Shown piece by piece: positions 1 to 6,124 of a stretch of 13,859 bases of DNA (positions are counted from its first letter, which is position 1; each line of letters starts with the position of its first letter). The notes beneath the pieces are model-generated. The model saw only the letters and a list, made by a program, of their open reading frames with translations, was not told the DNA's origin and did no database searches. This stretch comes from Treponema sp. Its GTDB lineage: Bacteria; Spirochaetota; Spirochaetia; Treponematales; Treponemataceae. The stretch spans positions 1 to 13,859 of the forward strand of contig JAGABO010000122.1 in assembly GCA_017614655.1 (NCBI GenBank), in the 5' to 3' direction. A program made the position numbers and the translations under genes.

Positions 1-629
1 TCGATCTTCAGACCAGGCAGATAACCAGCACTGTAACGCCTGAAGAGAGGTTCTTCTATGCTGTAAATACAAATGACGGAAGCAGGATATACGGTTATGA
101 TTATGACCATGGATTCATGTATATTGACCTTAAGACAGGCGAAGTCCTTCCTCCCGGCTCAACAGGCGAACTTGTATTTACTACACTCCGGAAGCATGCA
201 CGCCCGCTTATCCGTTTCAGAACCGGAGACATCGGACGCATTGACCAGACACCATGTAAGTGCGGACGAACACACGGAAGAATCCACATTCTTGGACGCA
301 AGGACGACATGTTCATCGTAAGTGCAGTTAACGTTTTCCCGAGCGACATCGAAGCTGTAATCCGAGAAGAAAAGGATCTGACCGGTGAATATCTTATCCG
401 CATTTTTGAAAAAGACTTCACCTGCAGATATTCAGTAGAAGTTGAAAAGGCAAGTACAAGTACAAAGACTGACGAAGAAGTTGCAGCCCTTACAAGCGCA
501 GCACTTAAGGGAAGGATCGGAGTAAAGCCTTCGTCTGTTGTGGTGCATAAAGACGGCGAACTCAATACACGCAGCGAACACAAGTCAAAGCGCATCATTG
601 ATGAACGCAACTTGAACTACAATATTTAA
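1..629 (+). CDS. paaK: Phenylacetate-CoA ligase-like adenylate-forming enzyme, C-terminal part (5' end outside window)
   Basis: The reading frame is open from the left edge (first whole codon at base 3) to a TAA at 627-629, giving about 208 residues of a family that is usually about 430 long, so the N-terminal AMP-binding half lies outside. The ANL-superfamily signatures present are RFRTGDIG (the hinge region before the C-terminal domain), a Cys-rich CKCGRTH segment, GRKDDMFIVSAVNVFP and, near the end, a Lys-rich RSEHKSKRIID that matches the usual position of the catalytic lysine in PaaK-type ligases. These enzymes couple aryl or acyl acids to CoA using ATP. In anaerobes they often occur with ferredoxin-linked 2-ketoacid oxidoreductases, and one is encoded here at 7056-9978, though not adjacent. 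The substrate cannot be read from the sequence; phenylacetate or another aryl acid is the family expectation. An internal ATG at 117 is not the true start, because homology continues upstream of it. Confidence 0.85.
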   Translation, partial: DLQTRQITSTVTPEERFFYAVNTNDGSRIYGYDYDHGFMYIDLKTGEVLPPGSTGELVFTTLRKHARPLIRFRTGDIGRIDQTPCKCGRTHGRIHILGRKDDMFIVSAVNVFPSDIEAVIREEKDLTGEYLIRIFEKDFTCRYSVEVEKASTSTKTDEEVAALTSAALKGRIGVKPSSVVVHKDGELNTRSEHKSKRIIDERNLNYNI

Positions 630-706
630 GTCACGGTAAGGAAACTTCAGGGGAACTTCGAAAAACTCGATTTTTCTGAGTTTACATCAATATTAAGGAG
701 GGACAC

Positions 707-1558
707 ATGGCTTCTAATTTAATGCCTGAGTATCTTTTTTCAGATCCGGAAAACATTTCTCCTACAGCACTGCCTGACTACACCACTCTGGATTTTATAA
801 GCAACGGTTCTCACATTTACGGCGAAATCATGTGGCCCTCCGAAAACCAGCCTAAACCGCATCCCTGTGTAATAATGCTGCACGGTTTTCCTGGTACGGC
901 ACGTAACGATGACATTTCGCATGCACTCTGCAGAATCGGCTGTGTCGTACTGGTTCCGCACAACCGTGGTGCATGGGGAAGCGAGGGAAAGTATCTTATT
1001 ACAAACTGCATAGAAGATGCACTCAATCTTGCAGAATATGCACATTCAGAAGAATTTACAGAAAAATATAACGTGGATCCTTCCCAGATTTTTTTACTCG
1101 GTCACAGCATGGGCGCAAATTCTGCTTTAAATGCAGGACGCAGACTGAACTGGATCCGCGGAATCATTATGCTTACTCCCTACGATCCTGCACGCTATTT
1201 AAACCGGAGCAAGGAAAGTTATTTCCGTTCTCTTCTAGAAGAAGGGAAGATACTCAAATCAGACGGAATTGATGCAATTTACGAAGATGTCGTCATAAAC
1301 AAAAACGAAATAAGTCATCCTAAAGCCTTTGAACAGGTTAAGGACAAAAACCTTCTTGTAATCGGCGCAAGTTACGATTCTGTTTCTCCAATCAATGAAA
1401 TGATTTTACCCTTATGGAATCAGCTTGAAGCAAATTCCCGGAACACAAAGGCCGTTCAGAAAAAAATTGACTTTCCGACAGAACACGGACTCTTGGGAAG
1501 GAGAATCAGCGTAATAAAAGAAATTGCATCTTTCATAGAAGAAGTCTGCAATTCATAA
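707..1558 (+). CDS. Alpha/beta hydrolase, dienelactone hydrolase/peptidase-like (cytoplasmic)
   Basis: This is a 283-residue alpha/beta-hydrolase with a complete apparent catalytic set. The oxyanion-hole segment is HGFPG at residues 59-63, the nucleophile elbow is GHSMG with Ser134, the likely acid is Asp224 in GASYDS, and His260 sits in TEHGLLG near the C-terminus. No signal peptide is visible, so it should act in the cytoplasm on an ester, thioester or amide. The ATG at 707 has a perfect AAGGAGG at 695-701, five bases upstream. It lies 77 bases after the paaK-like gene with no convincing terminator between, so the two may be co-transcribed, and a role near CoA-ester or aryl-acid metabolism is possible but unproven. 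The substrate cannot be assigned. Confidence 0.85.
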   Translation: MASNLMPEYLFSDPENISPTALPDYTTLDFISNGSHIYGEIMWPSENQPKPHPCVIMLHGFPGTARNDDISHALCRIGCVVLVPHNRGAWGSEGKYLITNCIEDALNLAEYAHSEEFTEKYNVDPSQIFLLGHSMGANSALNAGRRLNWIRGIIMLTPYDPARYLNRSKESYFRSLLEEGKILKSDGIDAIYEDVVINKNEISHPKAFEQVKDKNLLVIGASYDSVSPINEMILPLWNQLEANSRNTKAVQKKIDFPTEHGLLGRRISVIKEIASFIEEVCNS

Positions 1559-1578
1559 CCTCAAGAACGGCGTAAATC

Positions 1579-1587
1579 TGTTATAAT
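1579..1587 (+). promoter_or_regulatory. Extended -10 promoter for the aminotransferase gene
   Basis: TGTTATAAT at 1579-1587 is a perfect extended -10 element (TG, one base, then TATAAT at 1582-1587). No good -35 hexamer lies 16-18 bases upstream, which is typical of extended -10 promoters. The predicted transcript start is near 1594, giving a leader of about 40 bases before the ATG at 1635. The aminotransferase gene therefore probably has its own promoter even if the upstream hydrolase transcript also reads through. Confidence 0.6.
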
Positions 1588-1634
1588 GCTGACATGCACG
1601 ACCACAGGAACGGAATTTATAAGGAGAACTTAAT

Positions 1635-2795
1635 ATGCCAGATTTATCAAATAGAACTTCTAACTTTACGGACAGCGTTATCCGCCGCATGACCCGCATT
1701 TCCAACCAGTACGGTGCCGTTAACCTTTCGCAGGGCTTTCCTGATTTTAATCCGCCGCAGCAAATCTTAGACAGGCTTGCAGAAGTTACGCGCGAAGATT
1801 TTCATCAGTATTCAATCACATGGGGCGCTCAGAATTTCCGGGAAGCACTCGCTGCAAAAATAAAGCACTTTTCAGGAACAGACGTAAACCCAAACGAAGA
1901 ACTTGTAATCACCTGCGGTTCAACAGAAGCAATGATGGCTGCAATGATGAGCGTTACAAATCCCGGTGACAAAGTAATCGTGTTTTCTCCGTTCTATGAA
2001 AACTACGGTGCCGATACTGTCTTAAGCAGTGCCGAACCGATTTACGTTCCGCTTAATCCTCCTGAGTTTAACTTTGATCCGGAAGTACTCGAAGATGCAT
2101 TCAGGCAGAAACCGAAAGCAATTATCGTTTGCAATCCTTCAAATCCATGCGGCAAGGTCTTTACCCGCGAAGAACTTACCGTAATTGCGGATCTTGCAAA
2201 AAAGTATGATGCATTTGTAATCACTGATGAAGTTTACGAGCACATTCTTTACAAGCCTAACGTCCACACATACATGGCAAGCCTCCCTGGAATGAAGGAA
2301 CGCACAATCACATGCAATTCGCTTTCCAAAACATATTCGATTACAGGATGGCGGCTCGGCTATGTTCAGGCTAATCCGGAAATAACTGACCGCGTAAAAA
2401 AAGTCCATGATTTTCTTACGGTAGGTGCCGCTGCCCCGCTCCAGGAAGCAGCAGTTGCAGGTTTAAGGTTCGGTGACGAATACTATGCAGCACTTCAGGA
2501 AAAATATACGCACAAGAGAAACCTGTTCTTAAAAGGTCTGGACGACATAGGACTTAAGCATACTGTTCCTCAGGGTGCATATTATATTCTGATTGATATA
2601 AGCGAGTTCGGTTTTAAAAGCGACATGGAATTTGCCGAAGTTCTTGCACGTAATGTCGGTGTAGGTTCCGTGCCCGGCTCTTCATTCTTTAAGGAACCGG
2701 AAAACCGCTATATAAGGCTGCATTTTGCAAAAAAAGACGAAACCCTTAATGAAGCGCTTAACAGGCTTTCAGAAATAAGGAAAAAAATTAAATAA
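1635..2795 (+). CDS. PLP-dependent class I/II aminotransferase
   Basis: This is a 386-residue fold-type I aminotransferase of normal length. It carries NLSQGFPDF at 30-38, NPSNPCG at 167-173, DEVYE at 198-202 (Asp198 for the PLP pyridine nitrogen), SLSKTYSITGWRLGY with PLP lysine Lys232, and RYIRLHFAK with Arg361 for the substrate alpha-carboxylate. The NLSQGFPDF opening and overall pattern place it with the aspartate/aromatic/kynurenine-type aminotransferases that exchange amino groups between amino acids and 2-oxoacids. The exact amino acid is not readable; aromatic, methionine or aspartate are all plausible. AAGGAGA at 1621-1627 supports the ATG at 1635. It has its own extended -10 promoter and no clear terminator before the strong promoter that starts the cysteine leader eight bases after its stop. 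Confidence 0.9.
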   Translation: MPDLSNRTSNFTDSVIRRMTRISNQYGAVNLSQGFPDFNPPQQILDRLAEVTREDFHQYSITWGAQNFREALAAKIKHFSGTDVNPNEELVITCGSTEAMMAAMMSVTNPGDKVIVFSPFYENYGADTVLSSAEPIYVPLNPPEFNFDPEVLEDAFRQKPKAIIVCNPSNPCGKVFTREELTVIADLAKKYDAFVITDEVYEHILYKPNVHTYMASLPGMKERTITCNSLSKTYSITGWRLGYVQANPEITDRVKKVHDFLTVGAAAPLQEAAVAGLRFGDEYYAALQEKYTHKRNLFLKGLDDIGLKHTVPQGAYYILIDISEFGFKSDMEFAEVLARNVGVGSVPGSSFFKEPENRYIRLHFAKKDETLNEALNRLSEIRKKIK

Positions 2796-2798
2796 ATA

Positions 2799-2820
2799 CC
2801 TATTGACAAAATAGGTTTTA
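2799..2820 (+). promoter_or_regulatory. Operator-like site 1, overlapping the -35 box
   Basis: An inverted repeat, ACCTAT (2798-2803) and ATAGGT (2811-2816) with a seven-base centre, is followed by TTTA. The 22 bases from 2799 are identical at 16 of 22 positions to 2833-2854. The site covers the -35 hexamer, so a bound protein would be expected to block polymerase. The form, a short imperfect palindrome beside a cysteine operon, recalls operators of Rrf2-family sulfur regulators such as CymR. That assignment is inference; no Rrf2 gene is in the window. Confidence 0.45.
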
Positions 2821-2831
2821 TACTGTATATT
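2803..2831 (+). promoter_or_regulatory. Strong sigma-70 promoter of the cysteine leader and operon
   Basis: A perfect -35 TTGACA (2803-2808) is followed, after exactly 17 bases, by -10 TATATT (2826-2831). The start site should be close to 2838, which leaves about 27 bases before the leader ORF start at 2865 and about 190 bases before the first structural gene at 3028. It is the closest match to consensus in the window. A promoter this good in front of a terminator suggests that control is exerted after initiation or by repression. Confidence 0.8.
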
Positions 2832-2832
2832 T

Positions 2833-2854
2833 TCTACTAATTAAGTAGGTTTTA
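2833..2854 (+). promoter_or_regulatory. Operator-like site 2, overlapping the transcription start
   Basis: CTACT (2834-2838) and AGTAG (2844-2848) form an inverted repeat around AATTA, followed by the same TAGGTTTTA that ends site 1. The centres of the two sites are 34 bases apart, about three helical turns, so two bound dimers could lie on nearly the same face. The site covers the predicted start at about 2838. What is seen is the repeat and its position; repressor binding is inferred. Confidence 0.45.
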
Positions 2855-2864
2855 AGGGTTTTAT

Positions 2865-2939
2865 ATGAACATGAATTTTTATGCAGACAGATCAATCTCT
2901 TCTTGCTGTCAGTGCTGTTGCAGGCACAGGCGGACATAA
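2865..2939 (+). CDS. Cysteine-rich leader peptide, 24 residues (attenuator uORF)
   Basis: A short ORF starts at ATG 2865 with AAGGG at 2854-2858, six bases upstream, and stops at TAA 2937-2939. Its C-terminal half reads SSCCQCCCRHRRT: five Cys codons (TGC TGT at 2904-2909; TGC TGT TGC at 2913-2921) in a 24-residue peptide. It is too short to be an enzyme and too regular to be chance next to cysteine-synthesis genes. Known amino acid attenuators encode runs of the regulated amino acid, and polycysteine uORFs act this way in mycobacteria. The stop codon lies directly after the antiterminator arm at 2929-2935, so a ribosome finishing the ORF would cover that arm, while one stalled on the first Cys codons would leave it free. 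An in-frame ATG at 2871 is a less likely start because its spacing to the ribosome site is 12 bases. Confidence 0.82.
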   Translation: MNMNFYADRSISSCCQCCCRHRRT

Positions 2940-2986
2940 CGTGCATAAGCATATTTTTATAGAACATTAATTCTATAAAGTCCGCC
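2929..2986 (+). promoter_or_regulatory. Antiterminator hairpin of the cysteine attenuator
   Basis: GGCGGAC (2929-2935), at the end of the leader ORF, is exactly complementary to GTCCGCC (2980-2986), which is also the 5' arm of the terminator. The enclosed segment contains a perfect 9-bp AT-rich hairpin, TTTATAGAA (2956-2964) with TTCTATAAA (2971-2979), that ends directly against the GTCCGCC arm and could stack on it. The 8-mer CAGGCGGA occurs twice, at 2927-2934 and 3002-3009, and the two copies compete for the same partner. That is the expected design of mutually exclusive antiterminator and terminator structures. A small GTGC/GCAC hairpin (2912-2915 with 2924-2927) within the Cys codons could serve as a pause site. 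Folding energies were not computed. Confidence 0.75.
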
Positions 2987-3018
2987 GGTTCAATTCAAAA
3001 CCAGGCGGATTTTTTTTT
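2980..3018 (+). terminator. Intrinsic terminator of the cysteine attenuator, before the methyltransferase gene
   Basis: TCCGCC (2981-2986) pairs with GGCGGA (3004-3009), extended by a G-U pair (2980/3010) and by an inner GGTT (2987-2990) with AACC (2999-3002) across one bulged A. It is followed by nine T residues (3010-3018). The ribosome site GGAGG of the next gene begins at 3019, immediately after the T-run. The terminator therefore sits in the leader of the operon, not at the end of a gene, which is the hallmark of attenuation. Confidence 0.88.
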
Positions 3019-3027
3019 GGAGGAATC

Positions 3028-3945
3028 ATGATAGACGAACAGGAAAGCATAACTGCAAAACTCTGCTCATTTGCGAGGGCCTTTCATTCAAACTATGGCG
3101 AAAACAAAATCTATGATGATTATCTTGCCTTTGACCTTATGGGAAAAAAGCAGTACGAAGAAATGGGGCAGCTTATTCAAAACGGGTTTAACAGAAAACT
3201 GTTTGATGAAAAAAAATGGTTCAATCATAAATACATTCAGGAATCCGTTTACAATTACATGCTTCCTATTCCTCTTTCCAGAATAAGCTTTGCCTGCAAT
3301 GAACTTTCTGCTTTTGCAAAAAAGCATTCTGCCGGCGGTAAGAAAATTCAGTACGTAATCTGCGGAGCCGGAATGGATTCGTTTGCATTCAGGAATACGA
3401 ATGAAAATATTCATGTATTCGAAATTGATCATCCGGACACTCAGAAATATAAAAAGGAAAGGATTAAGGAACTGGACTGGATGCTTCCAAGAAACCTTAC
3501 TTTTGTTCCTGTTGATTTTACAAAAGACAGCCTCAAGGAAAAGCTCATCAAAAGCGGATTTGATTCTTCAGTTCCGACTTTTACGGCAATTCTAGGCGTC
3601 TCTTATTATCTTGAACTTAAAGTGTTTGAAGAGACCTTAAAAATCATTTCGGAACTTACGGACACGGAAAGCAGAATCATTTTTGATTTTCCGGATGAAA
3701 CAACCCTTTCTGCAGAAGCTGCAGCTCGTGTTAAAAAACTTGCACAGATAACGGCTAATCTTGGAGAACCGATGGTAAAAGGATTTTCATTAAAGGAGAT
3801 TTCAGAGGCACTTGAACGTCATTCTCTCAGAATTGGAAATCACGAAAGTCCGGACGACATTCAGAGAAAATATTTTGCAGGAAGAAAAGACAGCTTAAGG
3901 GCTTATGAGAACGTTCACTTTATACGCGCAGAAAAAATAGGATAA
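3028..3945 (+). CDS. LCM-family class I SAM-dependent methyltransferase
   Basis: This 305-residue protein has the leucine-carboxyl-methyltransferase (LCM/PPM/TcmP) family signature. The SAM motif is ICGAGMDSFAFR (residues 111-122), the post-motif acidic strand is FEIDHP (131-136) with Asp134 likely to hold the ribose, VDFTKD is at 162-167, and the LGVSYYL segment is at 189-195. Length is normal for the family. GGAGG at 3019-3023 sits four bases before ATG 3028. It is the first gene behind the cysteine attenuator and is 21 bases from the mccB-like gene, so it should be controlled by cysteine. In Bacillus subtilis the SAM-recycling operon also begins with a methyltransferase (YrrT) followed later by mccA and mccB. 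This protein appears to be from a different methyltransferase family in an analogous position. The methyl acceptor is unknown; a role in generating S-adenosylhomocysteine from SAM is inference. Confidence 0.83.
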   Translation: MIDEQESITAKLCSFARAFHSNYGENKIYDDYLAFDLMGKKQYEEMGQLIQNGFNRKLFDEKKWFNHKYIQESVYNYMLPIPLSRISFACNELSAFAKKHSAGGKKIQYVICGAGMDSFAFRNTNENIHVFEIDHPDTQKYKKERIKELDWMLPRNLTFVPVDFTKDSLKEKLIKSGFDSSVPTFTAILGVSYYLELKVFEETLKIISELTDTESRIIFDFPDETTLSAEAAARVKKLAQITANLGEPMVKGFSLKEISEALERHSLRIGNHESPDDIQRKYFAGRKDSLRAYENVHFIRAEKIG

Positions 3946-3966
3946 ACAATAAATGGAGGCAAAAAT

Positions 3967-5130
3967 ATGTCAGGAAAAAACTACAGGACAATCGAATCAA
4001 GGCTGATTCACGGCGGTATTTACGGAGATGAACACACAGGAGCTGTCAACGTACCGATTTATCAGACTTCGACTTATGAACAGCAGGGACTCGGGCAGAA
4101 CAAAGGCTGGGAATATTCAAGGACAGGAAACCCGACACGTGCAGCACTTGAAGCACTCATTGCAGAACTGGAAGGAGGCACGCACGGCTTTGCATTCGGT
4201 TCCGGAATGGCTGCCTTAACTGCAGTACTTTCGCTTTTCAAGAGCGGAGACAGAATCGTAATTTCAAGCAACGTCTACGGAGGAACGTTTCGCGTACTCG
4301 ACAAAATTTTCAAGAACTTCAACATCACTTACTCTATCGAAGACACAACTGATCTTGAAGCACTTGATAAAAAAATTACTGATGACGTCAAGGCAATTCT
4401 TATTGAAACTCCGGCTAACCCGCTTCTGACGATTACTGATTTAAGCGGAATTGCTGCCATTGCAAAAAAGCACGGAATTCTCTCTATAGTTGACAACACG
4501 TTCATGACTCCGTATCTTCAGCGGCCTATAGAAAACGGAATCGACATTGTCGTCCACAGTGCTACAAAATATCTTGGAGGACACAGTGATGTCGTTGCAG
4601 GACTTGCCGTAGTTCACGACAAGCTTCTGGCAGAACGACTTGCTTTTATTCAGAATGCAACCGGCGGAGTGTTAGGACCGTTTGATTCTTTCCTTTTAAT
4701 CCGCGGAATAAAAACTCTGGGTGTGCGGCTTGACCGTCATACAGAAAACGCACTTAAAATTGCCACATGGCTCAAAGGTCATGAAGCAATAAAGAACGTT
4801 TACTACCCGGGACTTGAATCTTCACAGGGATATGAAATCAATAAAAAACAGGCTAAGAACGGAGGTGCAATGATAAGTTTTGAGTTAAAAGAAAACTATG
4901 ATCACGCAAAGTTCTTTGCTTCACTCGGCCTCATTGCTCTTGCAGAAAGCCTTGGCGGAGTAGAAAGCCTTGCATGTCATCCGGCAAGCATGACTCATGC
5001 AAGCATTCCCCGCGACATTCGTGAAAAGGTCGGAATCACTGACGGCCTGATAAGGATTTCGGTTGGAATCGAAGGTGCAGATGATTTAATTGCTGATTTA
5101 CAGCAGGCTATTGAAAAGGCAGGTAAATAG
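3967..5130 (+). CDS. mccB: Cystathionine gamma-lyase/gamma-synthase (MccB/MetB-like), PLP enzyme
   Basis: This 387-residue Cys/Met-metabolism PLP enzyme is of normal length. Motifs include IHGGIYGDEHTGAVNVPIYQ (14-33), YSRTGNPTR (50-58, the Tyr and Arg that reach the neighbouring subunit's PLP phosphate), SSNVYGGTF (100-108), VDNTFMTPY with Asp176, SATKYLGGHSDV with PLP lysine Lys201, and AESLGGVESLACHPASMTHAS (327-347). It resembles Bacillus MccB closely as I recall that sequence, which cleaves cystathionine to cysteine, 2-oxobutyrate and ammonia. Gamma-synthase activity with an O-acylhomoserine cannot be excluded by sequence alone. The next gene, a MccA-type beta-synthase, favours the lyase role in reverse transsulfuration. 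GGAGG (3955-3959) supports ATG 3967. The gene lies 21 bases after the methyltransferase and one base before the next ORF. Confidence 0.88.
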   Translation: MSGKNYRTIESRLIHGGIYGDEHTGAVNVPIYQTSTYEQQGLGQNKGWEYSRTGNPTRAALEALIAELEGGTHGFAFGSGMAALTAVLSLFKSGDRIVISSNVYGGTFRVLDKIFKNFNITYSIEDTTDLEALDKKITDDVKAILIETPANPLLTITDLSGIAAIAKKHGILSIVDNTFMTPYLQRPIENGIDIVVHSATKYLGGHSDVVAGLAVVHDKLLAERLAFIQNATGGVLGPFDSFLLIRGIKTLGVRLDRHTENALKIATWLKGHEAIKNVYYPGLESSQGYEINKKQAKNGGAMISFELKENYDHAKFFASLGLIALAESLGGVESLACHPASMTHASIPRDIREKVGITDGLIRISVGIEGADDLIADLQQAIEKAGK

Positions 5131-5131
5131 A

Positions 5132-6073
5132 ATGAATTACTTTAACTCAATGCAGGACTTAATCGGAAACACACCGCTTGTACGACTCGGCAACATGGGA
5201 CTTCCGGAAGGAATCAATTTATATGCAAAACTTGAACTCTGGAATCCCTCGGGTAGCGTAAAGGACAGAATCGGACGCGAAATGATTTCTGATGCAGAAG
5301 CCAGGGGAATCTTAAAAGAAGGCGGAACAATTGTAGAAGCAACTGCAGGAAACACCGGACTTGGAATTGCATTTGCAGCTCTTAAAAAAGGCTACAAGGT
5401 AATATTCGTAGTTCCCACAAAGTTCAGTCAGGAAAAGCAGACCCTTATGAAAGCACTCGGAGCAGAAATCGTAAATACTCCGAGGGAAGAAGGAATGCTT
5501 GGTGCAGAAAAAAAGGCGGAAGAAATCATTGCAGGAATTGAAGGAGCCGTTTCTTTAAGGCAGTTCAGGAATCCAGCGAATCCGCTTGCACATTACAGAA
5601 CGACAGGACCTGAAATCCTTAAGGCACTGGACGGAAAAATTGACTGGTTTGTCGCAGGAGCCGGAAGCGGCGGAACTTACACGGGAATCGTAAAATATCT
5701 TAAGGAACAGAATCCCTTAATCAAGGGTGTTCTTGCAGATCCGATCGGTTCTACTATGGGCGGCGGTGAGCACGGTGACTATAACATCGAAGGAATCGGA
5801 AATGATTTTATTCCTGATACAATGGACATAAATCTTGTAGACAAAGTAATAAAAGTTACGGATGCCCAGGCTTTTGTTTCTTCACGAGAACTTGCACGTA
5901 AAGAAGGTATTCTTGCAGGAAGTTCAAGCGGAGCAGCTTTTTCTGCAGCAAAGTTTCTTGCACAGGAACTTGCACAGAACGGCGAAATAAAAAAAGCGGG
6001 CCGAAGCATAAATATCGTAACGCTTTTTCCGGACCGCGGTGACAGGTACTTTTCAAAGAAACTTTATGAATGA
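5132..6073 (+). CDS. mccA: O-acetylserine-dependent cystathionine beta-synthase / cysteine synthase (MccA/CysK-like)
   Basis: The 313-residue fold-type II PLP enzyme starts at ATG 5132, one base after the mccB stop, suggesting translational coupling. IGNTPLVRLG is at 11-20, PSGSVKDRIG carries PLP lysine Lys44, and the substrate loop is EATAGNTGLGIA (69-80). The PLP-phosphate loop is GAGSGGTYTG (176-185), GSSSGAA is at 263-269, and it ends in FPDRGDRYFSKKLYE. The TAGNTG loop and this ending resemble Bacillus MccA, which makes cystathionine from O-acetylserine and homocysteine, more than classic CysK with TSGNTG. It can also be a cysteine synthase using sulfide. There is no CBS regulatory domain. 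An in-frame ATG at 5090 would overlap mccB and add 14 residues before the conserved MNYFNSMQDLIG start, so I reject it. The ribosome site is weak (AGG-rich sequence inside the end of mccB). Confidence 0.85.
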   Translation: MNYFNSMQDLIGNTPLVRLGNMGLPEGINLYAKLELWNPSGSVKDRIGREMISDAEARGILKEGGTIVEATAGNTGLGIAFAALKKGYKVIFVVPTKFSQEKQTLMKALGAEIVNTPREEGMLGAEKKAEEIIAGIEGAVSLRQFRNPANPLAHYRTTGPEILKALDGKIDWFVAGAGSGGTYTGIVKYLKEQNPLIKGVLADPIGSTMGGGEHGDYNIEGIGNDFIPDTMDINLVDKVIKVTDAQAFVSSRELARKEGILAGSSSGAAFSAAKFLAQELAQNGEIKKAGRSINIVTLFPDRGDRYFSKKLYE

Positions 6074-6086
6074 TAATATTATAAGT

Positions 6087-6112
6087 CCGGCAGAATAGCT
6101 GCCGGCTTTTTT
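6087..6112 (+). terminator. Intrinsic terminator ending the methyltransferase-mccB-mccA operon
   Basis: CCGGCAG (6087-6093), loop AATAG, CTGCCGG (6099-6105): a perfect 7-bp GC-rich stem followed by C and six T (6107-6112). It lies 14 bases after the mccA stop. As with the attenuator terminator, the T-run runs straight into the next gene's ribosome site (GGAG at 6113-6116), so the LysR-type regulator may be expressed partly by readthrough. Confidence 0.88.
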
Positions 6113-6124
6113 GGAGCGTAGACA

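Noticed and set aside
101-610. 169-codon open frame on the minus strand opposite the paaK-like gene
   Set aside because: It lies wholly antisense to a frame with clear ANL-ligase motifs, has no recognisable domain and its composition is that of a shadow frame.
660-683. Small inverted repeats after the paaK-like gene (GAAAAA/TTTTTC and AAACTC/GAGTTT) as a terminator
   Set aside because: The stems are short, AT-rich, mutually overlapping and lack a following T-run, so a terminator cannot be supported.
2838-3010. SAM riboswitch or T-box in the leader of the cysteine operon
   Set aside because: I see no multi-helix SAM-I core and no T-box bulge sequence. The leader is short and accounted for by a translated Cys-rich ORF and two competing hairpins.
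5090-5131. Upstream ATG that would add 14 residues to the mccA-like protein
   Set aside because: It lies inside the end of mccB in another frame and has no family support. The ATG at 5132 gives the normal N-terminus just before the IGNTPLV motif.
6051-6079. Separate promoter for the LysR-type gene within the end of mccA
   Set aside because: TAATAT at 6074-6079 has only a poor -35 (TTTCAA) and would start transcription at the terminator hairpin. The support is too weak to list.
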